A DNA stretch of 64,000 nt from Ceratobasidium sp. AG-K (Eukaryota > Basidiomycota > Agaricomycetes > Cantharellales > Ceratobasidiaceae), in the NCBI GenBank assembly GCA_037039685.1, contig JAWNGF010000001.1, forward strand, positions 3,782,001-3,846,000, given 5' to 3'. The notes beneath the pieces are model-generated. The model saw nothing but the letters and a program-made list of their open reading frames with translations, searched no databases and was not told where the DNA came from. Made by a program: the position numbers and the translations under genes. Positions 1 through 10,342 of this stretch are shown piece after piece (the stretch's first letter is position 1; each line of letters starts with the position of its first letter).

Positions 1-347
1 CTATTTATGGCACATCTTTTTGTACCCGCTGATGCTTAGCTCATTCCGATCTCGGCCCGGCTGTCCCACTTGTCGGTCAGCCCCCCCTTTTGACTTCACC
101 CCCTGGTTCTCCCCCGCTGATCAATTTTTTATATGGTCAAGATCGCAGGGTCATAGTTGATACCGAGCGGGCTGTCATTGCCAAGTCCGGGACGGTTTGA
201 ACTGGTTTCGGACGCGTAAGAGACAACCATCAATCGTGTCCCGGTACCCGGGCAGCTCTAGTATCACGAGGAGTCGCTCTGAATCCAGTTCAAATCGAGC
301 AATCGGCCACGCCACCGATTAACGTCCACGGGACGATCGGCAGATCT
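1..347. other. Upstream region of the first gene
   Basis: No gene is recognised here. The missing N-terminal exon of the caspase-like gene that follows may lie here or before the window. The only ATG noted (near position 135) opens a frame of a few codons. Confidence 0.4.
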
Positions 348-1510
348 TTGTTTCCGAGAACCCTTGATGCGATCGAGCCAGGGCCCGAAGACGATCCGCC
401 TTCTCGGGCACTTTCGCCTCGGCAATCACGGCATACCACCCTTGGTAGAACGTCACCCGCTCTAGCGCCTCATCTCGCAACATGGTTCATCATCGTTATT
501 GCCGTTAGCGTTGACGACCTAAAGGATCCCGACACCGACCTTTCGTTTATTCTGGGGGCCCTCACGTCTGCCGCGGTACACCTTGTATCGCTTCTCGATG
601 ACGAAGCTACCCACACATCCATTCGGCATGAGCTTCGTCAACTGTACCAGAAAGCCCAGCAGAGCCCCGGCTCGCGCTTACTCGTTTATCTCACAGGGCT
701 CGGTGAAGAATCGGGCATGCGCTTGTTTGCGGATGCGATCATTGGCGCGGAGGATCTCAAACGTTGGCTCGTAGAACTACACACGGAATCAACCCACCCA
801 CCACCCGCCTTGGGTGTCATTTTTGACGTCTGCCGGCTCACTGCACTTCTCAATCCCAGTTTGAATTTCTGTCTCGCGATCGTTTGGTCGTGTTTGGTAG
901 ACCGGCTAGCGTACGCGCTCGACTTTGGCCTAGAGCTCCCAAGCTCGTGCTTTCTCAATTCGTTGTTCTTGGCGGCGCATGATGTCCTCGTGGGGTCCAT
1001 GGATTTTGAGCACGCGTTCAAGTCTCGACTGGCTGAGCAGGGGGCACTACTTCAGTTCATCCATCACAGGCGGCACGAGGGCAACAAGCGTTACAACAGA
1101 TGTACCGAGACTGGCCCATGTCGCCCCCCCAGCCCACAAGAGTCCGAGTGGGAACAAGCCGGGGTGAGTGTGGTCACAGTTAAAGCATGCGTTCACTAAC
1201 CTCCCGGCTCAGCTAGACACCCTTCTCGCCTTGGGTGAACTGATCAAGTCCGAGTTCCCTGATGTTGCGCACCGCGTTCATGCTGAGATAACCAAGAAGA
1301 TGACATGTTGGAAGTTTTTGGATTCTGGTACGGTCCCAGAGCTTGGTGCACAAAAATATGCTAACACAACGTGTCGCAGAGTCTCGTGCGGTTCTAGGTC
1401 CAAGCGCTGGGTGCGGCGATCGCTCCACCGGCCACTCGTCCAAGTGCCACCGTGGGAGTACCGGAGCGACCACACAGGCGACGGCACCAATCCGGGAAGT
1501 CGACTCGTAG
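348..1510 (+). CDS. Caspase-like-fold protein, catalytic His apparently lost (5' end uncertain)
   Basis: Three exons (348-1163, 1213-1327, 1380-1510) joined by GT-AG introns give 354 in-frame codons ending at TAG. The open frame begins at a TTG, so the true start is probably in an unseen upstream exon. A hydrophobic strand with an acidic tail (FIIVIAVSVDDLKDP) is followed by a hydrophobic strand ending in a glycine turn (LLVYLTGLGEESG) and then VIFDVCR. This order resembles the core strands of caspase-fold (C14-like) proteins, where the turn normally reads G-H-G and carries the catalytic His, and the later strand ends in D-x-C with the catalytic Cys. Here the His position is Leu while the Cys is present, so peptidase activity is doubtful. 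Family assignment is from pattern only. It could also be an unrelated Rossmann-like protein. Confidence 0.42.
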
Positions 1511-2028
1511 GCTTCAAAGGATATTTATTTATCCCTTCTATCTCTTTCTCTCTTATGATTTATCGTATGACGGATGTACAGCATCGGACATACGCGCCGT
1601 TTTATTTTCATCTCATATATCTATCGCGTTCCTCGCACGGCCAACTCACAAACAGTTATTTACTACTTTATGTTCACCGCACCACTGACGATTATTTTGC
1701 ATTCGATGGCGTGTTTGTTGTGTTCAGTGGCGTGTTCGCCTCATTTGTTCGCACATTTAAATTAAAGCAAATATAACACGAAGACATGATGATTGCATTG
1801 CCGAGGACCATCGGCTCTTGCTTTATCGAGATTTAGTGAACCAACAAGGGATTTATACTCAGCAAACAGCGGGGTTGAGATAATGCTACCCTCTTCCACC
1901 TTCCAATAGGTTCACGTGAGTAAATTCATACGCAGCTAGATCACATCGCTGAAACCAATACAACCCGCCGATGCAAGGCGCCGAGACTGTTGCATGGTTA
2001 CGACAGCGTGAGACACAAGTAAAGGGGT
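1511..2028. other. Convergent 3' intergenic region
   Basis: AT-rich sequence between the ends of the caspase-like gene (plus) and COG4 (minus). It should hold both 3' UTRs. No gene, repeat or structured RNA was seen. Confidence 0.5.
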
Positions 2029-4953
2029 TTATACCCGCAAGGCTCCAACAGCTTTAGCTTCACTCGCACTTAGCTTCCATGCAATGCCCGAGCTAGTATA
2101 GAATTCGTCTGGATCTTCCTCCTGTACGCGGATGGCATATGTCAGGTATGTGAATCGTTACGGGAGAACGTAAGACGCACCGCATCCAAATTGAGAAGAG
2201 TAGAGACTTGCTGCAATCTTGTAAACTTGTCGCGTGCGTCACCCACCGAAAGGTGTCCGATAATGGCTCGCAAATCTCGATCGAAACGAATAGCGCCCAG
2301 CTAGTGACCCAACGCGTAAGATTCCCAAGAACATGCACGGCTGAATTTCCGTCGGCGCACCTCGGTGAATTTCATCCCCATAATATATTTCTCCCAAGGC
2401 CTTACTACGACTTCAACAGCCAAGGCAAAGAAGGCACGATAATTCTCCTCAGTAAGAGTATCCTATAGGTCTTGTCAGATGGGTCGCGTCGATAGCACTG
2501 TTAAACTTACCCGGTACGCACCAACCACTTCACCCCAGCCACGCACAAAGCGCTTTCGTACTGCGTCCTCGTGCTCCGCCGTGCTGTAGCTAACTTCATC
2601 CAGAACTACATTGCTCTGCATTAGCCCTGGACCAAACAAGTCCTATATTAGAAAGGAGAGTACCATAGGTTACGTCTCGGTATACGTCAGGAATCAATGA
2701 CCTCAACCTCGGCTTGACGAGTTGTGTAAAAAGGTTGTCGATCCCAGTCTGGGTAATTTGGTGGTTAAGCACATCCTTCCACCATGAATGCGACGCGCAC
2801 CTTGACTACATTCTTGAAGCCTCCAAGGTCGCCTAACCCAACAATCGCAGCTCGTGCGTCCTCGACTTCACCTTCAAGGAAACCTTGTGCCAGACTAACT
2901 GAGCTTGACAAATCTCGCGCCAGCCGCTCGGCATGGTGAGCACACATGGACAAGTCGTTCAAGTACGTCTAAACCATGACTTGAGCTGGGAGCATGGCTT
3001 GTTCACGAGTAAATGTGACTCACCACAAATACAGCGACCCTATCCTCTCCGGCCTTTCCTTTCCCCACTGGCGCTCCTCCAGTCCTCCAACAATCCTCCA
3101 TCCGGCGTCTAACCACACCCACCAAGTCCCTCTCGACCACGTCCCGAACGGTCTTGACCGTTCGCTTGACGCACACCACCGAACCCGAAGACATCGCGCG
3201 GGAAAGTGTCAAATGAAGAATAAAAAACGCATCATCGGGTGTAGTACTCGTCTGAGCCGTCGCATTCAGACCTGACGTTGGCTGAGGATTTGCAGGTGCA
3301 GAGTTAACATGTGCACGGTCTATCGCAGCTCGAAGGTGCCAGGTTTCGAGCGGGGAATATGTAGAGTCGAACAGTGTTGCGAGCCGCAGCTGTGTACCCG
3401 TTTGTTGAACAACCTCGAGTGCCTTTTCTTGGGGTGTAGGTTCCACGGGTTCCTTTTCGGTATTTTGCGCTGCGTGAGAGTCTTTTTGGAAACCAATCGA
3501 GATCTGGGAGGGTCCGGGAGTTAAGGGTTTGAGGCCAAATCCAGGAGTCGCTGGGCCGGGGGTGATTGGTTTCAACGCGGCCACAGGTGAATCTGGAGTG
3601 GGAGGTGGGGAGGGTGTCATGTCATCCTATGGTAATTTGTTATATTGGGACAGAGCTGGTAGCGAGCACTACAGACCCACCTCGAGTCGATCAACGATGA
3701 AGCGTCGGAATAGTGCCCATCGGCCTGCCATTGTCGCAAGTTCACCCAGAACTCGATCAATCTCGCGAGGATCTGGACCAGAATCGTCGGGAACGGGTGC
3801 AGCGCCAGGTTTTGGGCGAGCAGCAGAGGGGACAAGTACTTGAAAAGTCGCCGTTCTGGTGTCGGCGAGCTAGCAAAGTAGGATGTAGGGGCACGTGTAA
3901 AGGTTAGAAATAAACATACCTTCCGTGCAATGTCCCTCTCCTCCTCCCATCCATCATACAGACTATTGACGACTCGGTCGCATTCACGCAACAGCCTCGC
4001 GACGACCATATGCATGTTTCCCGACCCATAGTATTTTTCGACGATAGGTTGGTGTTGATCAATTAAACCTGCCACAGATTCGTACAAGGCGGTAAGTGCG
4101 GCGGTGTAGTATACAGGCGAGGATGCTATGTTACCAAGTCAATAATAGACCCGGGAATATGTGGTCAAAGCTTACTCTTGACAGAAGGAGGTGCACGTCG
4201 TGATACAAGATCGAGTACAAAATCCGAATAAGCGGCAAGGCCATCCGTTGGACAGTTGATGGCAGGGAAAAGTTTGAAGAAACGGGAGATTGCAACAGGG
4301 TCACGGGCAATAGCTGCCGCGTCGAACTCTTTACGAAAGACACCGAGTAATGTGGTGCGTGCATCGGCTAGCGTTTGACTAGGAGGGTCGGGCAGATCTG
4401 ACGATGGCTAGGTTTGACGTTGGTCGCGAGTGTGGACGTTCAGATTGAAGCACTTACTATGGCGACTTGTGCAAATGGGCCGTCCATAACTTCTTTGGGT
4501 ACTGCCATCGCTCGGGCACAGTGCCTTGCTGCCGCTTCCCAATCCCGTTGGTCAATAGCCGCTTGGAGGGCCGCTAATGAGGCCTGGGAAAGTAGGAAAT
4601 CACTGGCTGTTTGTCGAATTGATAAGTGAACTTACCTTGGCATCCGCAACCTGACCCACGCGCTCCGCCGCCGCTCTCACCCTTCCCATAACCCGCTCCA
4701 GTCCACGTACTCCAGCTCCAACACGCTCGGCCGTTGCTGCCGTCTTGGATACATTTCCCTGTAGAGTTTCACCCCGCTTGACAAGCTTGTCGAGGACAGG
4801 TGCAAGATTCTCCAGTCGAGTAAGCGCCACCCTGATGCGGTCCCTGTCTGCTACTATCTCCGCAAGCGAATGCGAGAGCTCCGACTCTTCGGCTTCGACC
4901 TTGGACAACGCTCCCAGTACATCTTCAATTCGTACCGCCGTTCGTGCGTTCAT
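2029..4953 (-). CDS. COG4: Conserved oligomeric Golgi complex subunit 4
   Basis: COG4 is a subunit of the eight-protein tethering complex that captures retrograde vesicles at the Golgi; in yeast the complex also supports autophagosome formation and Atg9 trafficking. The start at 4953 opens an N-terminal coiled coil (MNARTAVRIEDVLGALSKVE, then heptad-like Leu/Val runs and the VADAK segment). Middle exons (around 3617-4087) contain YESVAGLIDQHQPIVEKYYG and LLRECDRVVNSLYDGWEEER, typical of the COG4 core. The C-terminal exons carry IRFDRDLRAIIGHLS, then DKFTRLQQVSTLLNLD, and after a short intron the final exon EEDPDEFYTSSGIAWKLS to a stop at 2029. A Pro/Thr-rich insert (near 3530-3620) is unusual. 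There are many short introns. A CACGTG box lies 25 bp upstream of the start. Confidence 0.9.
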
Positions 4954-4978
4954 GACAAGTGAGGGTCCAGGTCGAAAT

Positions 4979-4984
4979 CACGTG
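4979..4984. promoter_or_regulatory. E-box CACGTG upstream of COG4
   Basis: Palindromic CACGTG within aaaTCACGTGtc, 25 bp before the COG4 ATG. It matches the RTCACGTG form seen before several other genes in this window. This close to the start it may sit in the 5' UTR, so its role as a transcription-factor site is inferred from the shared pattern. Confidence 0.45.
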
Positions 4985-5222
4985 TCTTGTGGTTTTGGAC
5001 CTAACCAGCACCGTCGTGGCATAACTTCATGTTGGTGTAGGATTGTGTATTGATTGTCTGGTTGTTATGAAAGCAATAGCGCATCTACAAAGATGTATGT
5101 GCAATAAAGCAAAGTACGAGAGCTTGATAAGTTACACGAAAGCAAGGGGTAGTGTGAAACCGAGCGTGTCAGCAGATAGACCATCTAAAATATCGTCGAC
5201 CCGACGACGCCCAACATGGAGG

Positions 5223-6116
5223 TTATAATCGAACCTTTCTGAACCGAGGAGCGGGGTTGTCTCGCGTGGCAGTCGTAGGGTTGTATATTTTCCGAAGAAG
5301 AAATTTGAGCAACCCGCCAGCGTGGACGTTATCCCTTGGAAAGATCTTTCCCGTCTGTCGGGTATAGACACTAAGGGCTTTTTCAGAATCGAAATGCATG
5401 ACAGGATCTCCAGTGAGCTTGGTGTCGATCAAATCGATAATGTTGACAAATGCGGCATCAACGAGCTACGCAAATTTGACGTTGGCCGGAGTGCCGCATG
5501 GAATCCTTATATGATTTGTACTCACCTTGCGACACTCTTCAAGACCATCTGGGATTGTATCAAACTGCAACACACGGCAAAGACTCTGCCACGAGGCAAC
5601 GTCGTTTTCGTCCGTACCATAGAGGACATTGAAGTCCATGGTCAAAGCATCTCGAATTTCATCCCGTGCTTGTTGTTGCGACGAGTTGAACGTTCCGAAA
5701 TCGATTGTGTTGCACATGCGGTAGAATTCGGACATGACGGGCTGCGAAGAGTCATACTTGAATGATGTGTATTGGCTGAAGAAGCTGTGAATGTTGGTCT
5801 GTGAAGGAGGTTCTTCTTTTGGTTCGATTTTCGGCTCTAGTGTTGGTTGGGGGGCCGGATCGGACTCTGTACTCGCAGGTGGCTCGGGACTTTGTGTATC
5901 GAGGCGAGGCCTCTTTCGGGCTGGCTCTGGCTTCGAGTCCGATGATACACTCGACTGTGTTGAATAAGTTAGTAAATATCAGAGCAATCCGAAATTGTAA
6001 AACAACCTTACAATCTCTTCCTCGTCAGAGTCATCCAACTCAACATCGCACCCGCAACCACAGTTGGGGCAAGGTATAACAATTGTTGCCCATTTTCTGG
6101 ATTTTCGTGCACGCAT
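5223..6116 (-). CDS. Tandem unknown-family paralogue A (CPNCGCGCDV N-terminus)
   Basis: First exon (6116-6012) encodes a short basic start (MRARKSRKW) and a Cys-rich motif CPNCGCGCDV followed by an acidic stretch (DDSDEEE); this could bind zinc. Exon 2 has an acidic/Pro-rich linker and then the family core: FFSQYTSFKYDSSQPVM, FNVLYGTDENDVASWQSLCR, a GT-AG intron after CRK, and VNIIDLIDTKLTGDPVMHFD, IFPRDNVHAGGLLKFLLRKI before the stop. I recognise no named domain. The same core recurs in the two genes just upstream, so this is a tandem family. The central and C-terminal core (YGTD.ND, HAGGLLK.LLR) is better conserved than the linker. Nuclear or nucleic-acid-related function is only a guess from the basic/Cys-rich start. 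An E-box lies 58 bp upstream. Confidence 0.72.
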
Positions 6117-6800
6117 CTGGGGTTGTTTGAATCGTGTGGACCCTCTCTGAAGAAGATCAGTTTGTCGCGTAGGTCACGTGGGCGTGTTTGTGTGGGGGAG
6201 GAGACGTGTAATTCTTGATGAAAGACAGCATGAATGTCAGGGGCTGTCACTCAAGCACACCTCGTGCCTGAGAATAGACAGCTAAATCGGGATTAGGTAA
6301 CATTACCAGTGCCACACGCGGTTTCCTACATTCAATCCGTTTCGACTGGACTAAAATATGGATCACCTGCATTCTGTTTCGGGCGCTGTTAACGCCGGGC
6401 AAGTCAGAACAATCCCTGGCCGGCCTTCACCTTTGCCAGCAAATAGATCCTATCCTTTTCGTTTATTGTGAAAGGTACTTCGGGTGTCGGTGCTTCCATG
6501 TCCGAGCGAACGTACTTCGTAAAGTAGCACGTATCATCCCAAGTCTTATCAAGAGTTGACGCGGTGGCGCAGCTATAGCCGTTGCCTCGCTGGTAAGGTA
6601 GCTCCTCGCTGGACTGGCTGAAGTACGAATTAGGAAGGATAGCTATTGTTGAACGAGTTCCAGGTAAGTAACTACGATAGCATAATAATTTATGCAAAGT
6701 GAAAGCAAGGTGTGTAAAAGTGGATTGTTCAACGCATAATCTGAAGCCCCCTCTTGTCAGCGAGCTAGCCATAGCGAACCCGGACAAATCACCTCGATAA
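6117..6800. other. Spacer between paralogues A and B
   Basis: Promoter of paralogue A and 3' flank of paralogue B. It carries the E-box at 6175. The long minus-strand open frame that overlaps the end of paralogue B here is out of phase with the conserved protein and was not called. Confidence 0.5.
6175..6180. promoter_or_regulatory. E-box CACGTG upstream of paralogue A
   Basis: Sequence context is GGTCACGTGGGCG, 58 bp before the ATG. An 11-base identical core (GTCACGTGGGC) occurs 44 bp before paralogue B. Confidence 0.5.
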
Positions 6801-7679
6801 CTATCGTCGTCTCGCAAGTCCACGAAGAGGATCAGGATTCCCGCGGTCAGCTGCACCAGGGCAGAATATATCCCGGAGAAGAAATTTGAGAAATCCACCT
6901 GCACGAGGGTGGTTCCGGGGAAGAAATTTCTTTGTGGCGCGAGTGTAAGAAGCAAGTTCTTTTTCGGAATCAAAGTGCTGTACGGGGTTGCCGGTGAGTT
7001 CGGTCTCGATCAGATCGACAATGTTTACGTAGGTTGCTTCCACGAGCTGTGGTTCCGCCTGAGTTTCAATGACCCATGACGAAAAGTATGCTGCTCTCAC
7101 CCCTTGACATGCCTCCAGGTCGTCCGGCACTGGAGAAAATCGTAGTACCCGGCACAAACTCTGCCATGCTCCAAGATCGTTCACGTCCGTTCCATATAGG
7201 GCATTAAAGTCCAGGACCAAGGCGTCCTTGAAATCTCTACGCGCTTGATGAAGTTGTTGTGAGGCGGGCGGAAAGTGCGTTTCGCACAGTTCTTGAAACT
7301 GGGGCATGATGGGTTGAGAAGGTTCATACTTGAACTTGGAGAATTGGCTGAAGAAGGTTTGGATATTGGATTGCGACAGCGGTTCTGCTTTTGGCTCGAT
7401 TTTGGGCTCCAAGTCGACACTCGAGGGAGGTGATTCAGGTTGTTCAACCTCACGGCGAGCCCGTTTCCGTACTGGCTCTGGTTCAAATTCTGGGTCCGAA
7501 TCGGAGGATATACTTATCTAGGTGAAGTTGAATCAGTGAACACAGAATAACCGTGATGGTGTAAACTGGTTTACAATATCCTCCTCATCAGAATCGCTCA
7601 AGTTGACATCGCATCCGCACCCGCAGTTGGGACAAGGTATGACAACCTTCGTCCACTTGTTGTTTTTTCGGGTACGCAT
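6801..7679 (-). CDS. Tandem unknown-family paralogue B (CPNCGCGCDV N-terminus)
   Basis: Exon 1 starts MRTRKNNKWTKVVIPCPNCG and continues CGCDVNLSDSDEEDI; a GT-AG intron follows, and exon 2 begins with a Ser/Asp/Glu-rich linker and a basic KRARRE cluster (possible nuclear signal). The family core follows: FFSQFSKFKYEPSQPIM, YGTDVNDLGAWQSLCR, VNIVDLIETELTGNPVQHFD and HPRAGGFLKFLLRDI to a stop at 6801. Compared with paralogues A and C, the piece after LEACQG up to LVEAT is an intron (GTGAGA...CCACAG). Here it is 54 nt, a multiple of three and free of stop codons, so its retention would simply insert 18 residues. No domain is recognised and the function is unknown. An E-box lies 44 bp upstream. 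Confidence 0.72.
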
Positions 7680-8020
7680 CTGGAGAGGCCGGCGTCGTGG
7701 AGAGGAGGTTAGATGACGCGTGTCACGTGGGCGCGCCGGAGATGTGAACGACCATCAGTGGCGATCATCCGGGTGAATGTCAGAGAACGAGATATAAGTA
7801 TTCATGCACACGGCTCAGGGTATACACCGCTACTATGTTTAATATTGTTTTAGCCCATATACTAGTACATTCAGCTTGAAACCCCTTCTATCCGAGCCAG
7901 TGGCCAATCATGCGCATCTGAAACGGACCTATAGGCAGTAAGCACGAATAAGTATCAAATTTCTGTGGGTCAGGTTTGCTCTCAGCTCGTGCAGAAGCTT
8001 CCCTAACCTTGGGGTCTAGT
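7680..8020. other. Spacer between paralogues B and C
   Basis: Promoter of paralogue B with its E-box, and the 3' flank of paralogue C. Nothing else was seen. Confidence 0.5.
7724..7729. promoter_or_regulatory. E-box CACGTG upstream of paralogue B
   Basis: Context TGTCACGTGGGCG, 44 bp before the ATG; near-identical to the box before paralogue A although the flanking spacers differ. Confidence 0.5.
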
Positions 8021-8793
8021 CTAGGCTTTCTTGGCCTTGGTCTTGCCGCCACGACGCGGGTTAACAATCTGACGGAGTAAATGCTTGAGTAGCCCGCCAG
8101 CGTGAGCATCTTCTCGCGGAAAAATCTTCTCCGACCGTTTAGAGTATTTGCTAAGCTCTCCTTCGGTATTGAATAATCTCACTGCTTTGCCAGTGTTAGG
8201 CATGTCGACTAGATCGACAAGGTTGACGAAGATTGTGTCCACCAACTAGCTCGTCCGTCAACAACAACCCCAAACTCTCCTCATACCTACTTGCCTTTTT
8301 ACACTCGGTCAACGTATCCGGAATATTTGTTACTCCCATCGCGCGACACAAGTTTTGCCAAGAACCAAGGTCGTTCTGGTCGGTCCCATACGTGAGGTTG
8401 AACTGTAGCACAAGGACAAGCCGGAAAGCGCTGTGAACGCCAGATGATCTATATGTTGCATTGTCCCACTTGAATTGCTTCTTCATACGCTTGAGCTCAC
8501 TCAAGGCTGGACGAGTCGGGTCATAGGAAAATTCAGGGTACTGAGCAAAGAACGCAACCAGGTGTGCGCTTGTATCGGGTTGGTTACTGCCCTCGAGAGG
8601 AACGGAGGCAGGTGCAGGGGCGTTGGTCGTCACTGGAGTGTTCTGTCCCAAGAACCAATAAAGAAATTAGCTTGATACTTATATCCATACAAGGCAGCGC
8701 TTGCTACGCCTGTAAGCGAGAAGACGCAATTGCCTTGGTAAGGCCACTCACCACGTCTGGTCCAGTATCGGTATCTGAGTGAGCAGAAGCCAT
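8021..8793 (-). CDS. Tandem unknown-family paralogue C (short N-terminus, GC-AG intron)
   Basis: Three exons (8793-8752, 8642-8295, 8245-8021) give about 204 residues. The N-terminus is short (MASAHSDTDTGPDV) and lacks the CPNCGCGCDV module of A and B. The family core is intact: FFAQYPEFSYDPTRPAL, YGTDQNDLGSWQNLCR, TECKK then LVDTIFVNLVDLVDMPNTGK and HAGGLLKHLLRQI, ending in a basic GGKTKAKKA tail. The second intron (8294-8246 on the minus strand) starts GCAAGT rather than GT. Only this boundary keeps phase 0 and the conserved KK-LVD junction shared with A and B. Function unknown. An E-box lies 79 bp upstream. Confidence 0.72.
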
Positions 8794-10342
8794 TGTTGAG
8801 GATGAGGTGAGCTATGGCGGAGGACTGAACTGTGGTGAACAATCGTTGGCTTTAAGTAGATGGAGCCGAGTCCACGTGGCGGGGGGCTTGAGTTGCCACT
8901 TTGCGTGTATTATGTAACCTGACCTACTATCAACAACGAGAAGTTTCTTCCCAGTAGTTTCACGGCGTCCTTACAACGATACCGCTGCTTACCATACCAA
9001 ATGTTCAAGAGATTACACAAATAGATATATCGACAGATTTCCATGCCGCATTTAGAAGCAAGGTATGTCCATGCATGTATACGCAGTTCGTCGAGTACTC
9101 CGCCACAATGTACCGAAAACGGTTAGCTCTAATAAGCCTATGATACTATTTCCTGCCATAACAAATGTATTGAAAGTCAGACAAGGGGGGCTGGGCAAGC
9201 ATGTTCACCATGAAAGGTATTACATGCCCGCGGTGAATAGGTTAGTGTCCCCGCCACCACCGAGTTCCGGCCATACGCCGCCACCCACCGCGACCTGAAC
9301 CACCGAGATACGCTTCAGGTAGCATTCCCCTTTCTTACGCGCAAACCCCTCAGCTGCGGGGCTTGGTTATGACTTCTATTTACACAGACTCGAGGGCGAT
9401 GAACGCTCAGGTTCGATGTGTGGCCGATTGTCCGCTCACGCGGACAAAGGGAATAGTAAAACCTTGTTAGGAGATATTTCGACGTGACGCAAGCGTCAAG
9501 TCATTTCAGTCGTACACGTGGAACCGGGATGAACCCGAATTTCTAATCGTTCGACACCCGCATTCAACAACGCCGATCAAACAAACGAGCGTACGAGCTT
9601 ACTGATGTACCCAATTCGTTATCGGAAGAAGGTTTGCCACTGGCTCAAATCGATCCTAATACCTACTTACCATTCCGACCATGCTAACCACTACGTCGGA
9701 CCATTGTCAGCTTAAAAGATAGGGGCTGTTCTGCATTGACAACCTATTTCACTCAAAGGACTCAATCACATACAATAATATGACGACATAATACATAGGA
9801 TTTGGACCCAGTGCTGTGACACAGATAGCCTATCCTGTGGCCGTGCGCGAAGCGTAAAGCGATTGTCCAAATATGGATGATATTGATGAAACATAGCCAG
9901 AACTTGAGCCGATCTCTCAACCTCACATCGATCATCTCGTCTCTCAATCTCAGAAGCACCCCTATATGGAATGGTTGCCGCAGCGTAGGCCTGTGTCATG
10001 AACCAGCACGCTGGATTGTTCACGTCGAGTCAGTTCTTGAGCTGAGCTGCTTTGTTCCAACCACCGGGGCTCGGTCTCCACGATCGCTCTACGTCGACCG
10101 GTTTTACAGCGCCCGTACTTACTCAGTCATGTGACCGGGAGCCGGTCAGTCGTGATCACACAGTAGCGCAGGTTTTAGGCAACTCTGTGCAAAGCTACGG
10201 GCAGTCTGAAGGATGAGCGGGGAACAAGATCGAGATGCATATATGAATTTACGATGTTTCGCGAGGAGCCCAGCAGTGCCAGTTCCTTTAGCTTCTAATT
10301 TCGTGTTTCTACCAACTCTGAACCATTAGGAGTACCTTCCAA
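8794..10342. other. Intergenic region, 1.5 kb
   Basis: Carries the E-box at 8873 belonging to paralogue C. The remainder shows only short frames without recognisable products on either strand. Confidence 0.45.
8873..8878. promoter_or_regulatory. E-box CACGTG upstream of paralogue C
   Basis: Context TCCACGTGGCGG, 79 bp before the ATG. The left flank (C rather than T) departs from the RTCACGTG form of the other sites. Confidence 0.4.

Noticed and set aside
6404..6973. 189-codon minus-strand frame
   Set aside because: Overlaps paralogue B in another frame; the conserved family frame ends at 6801.
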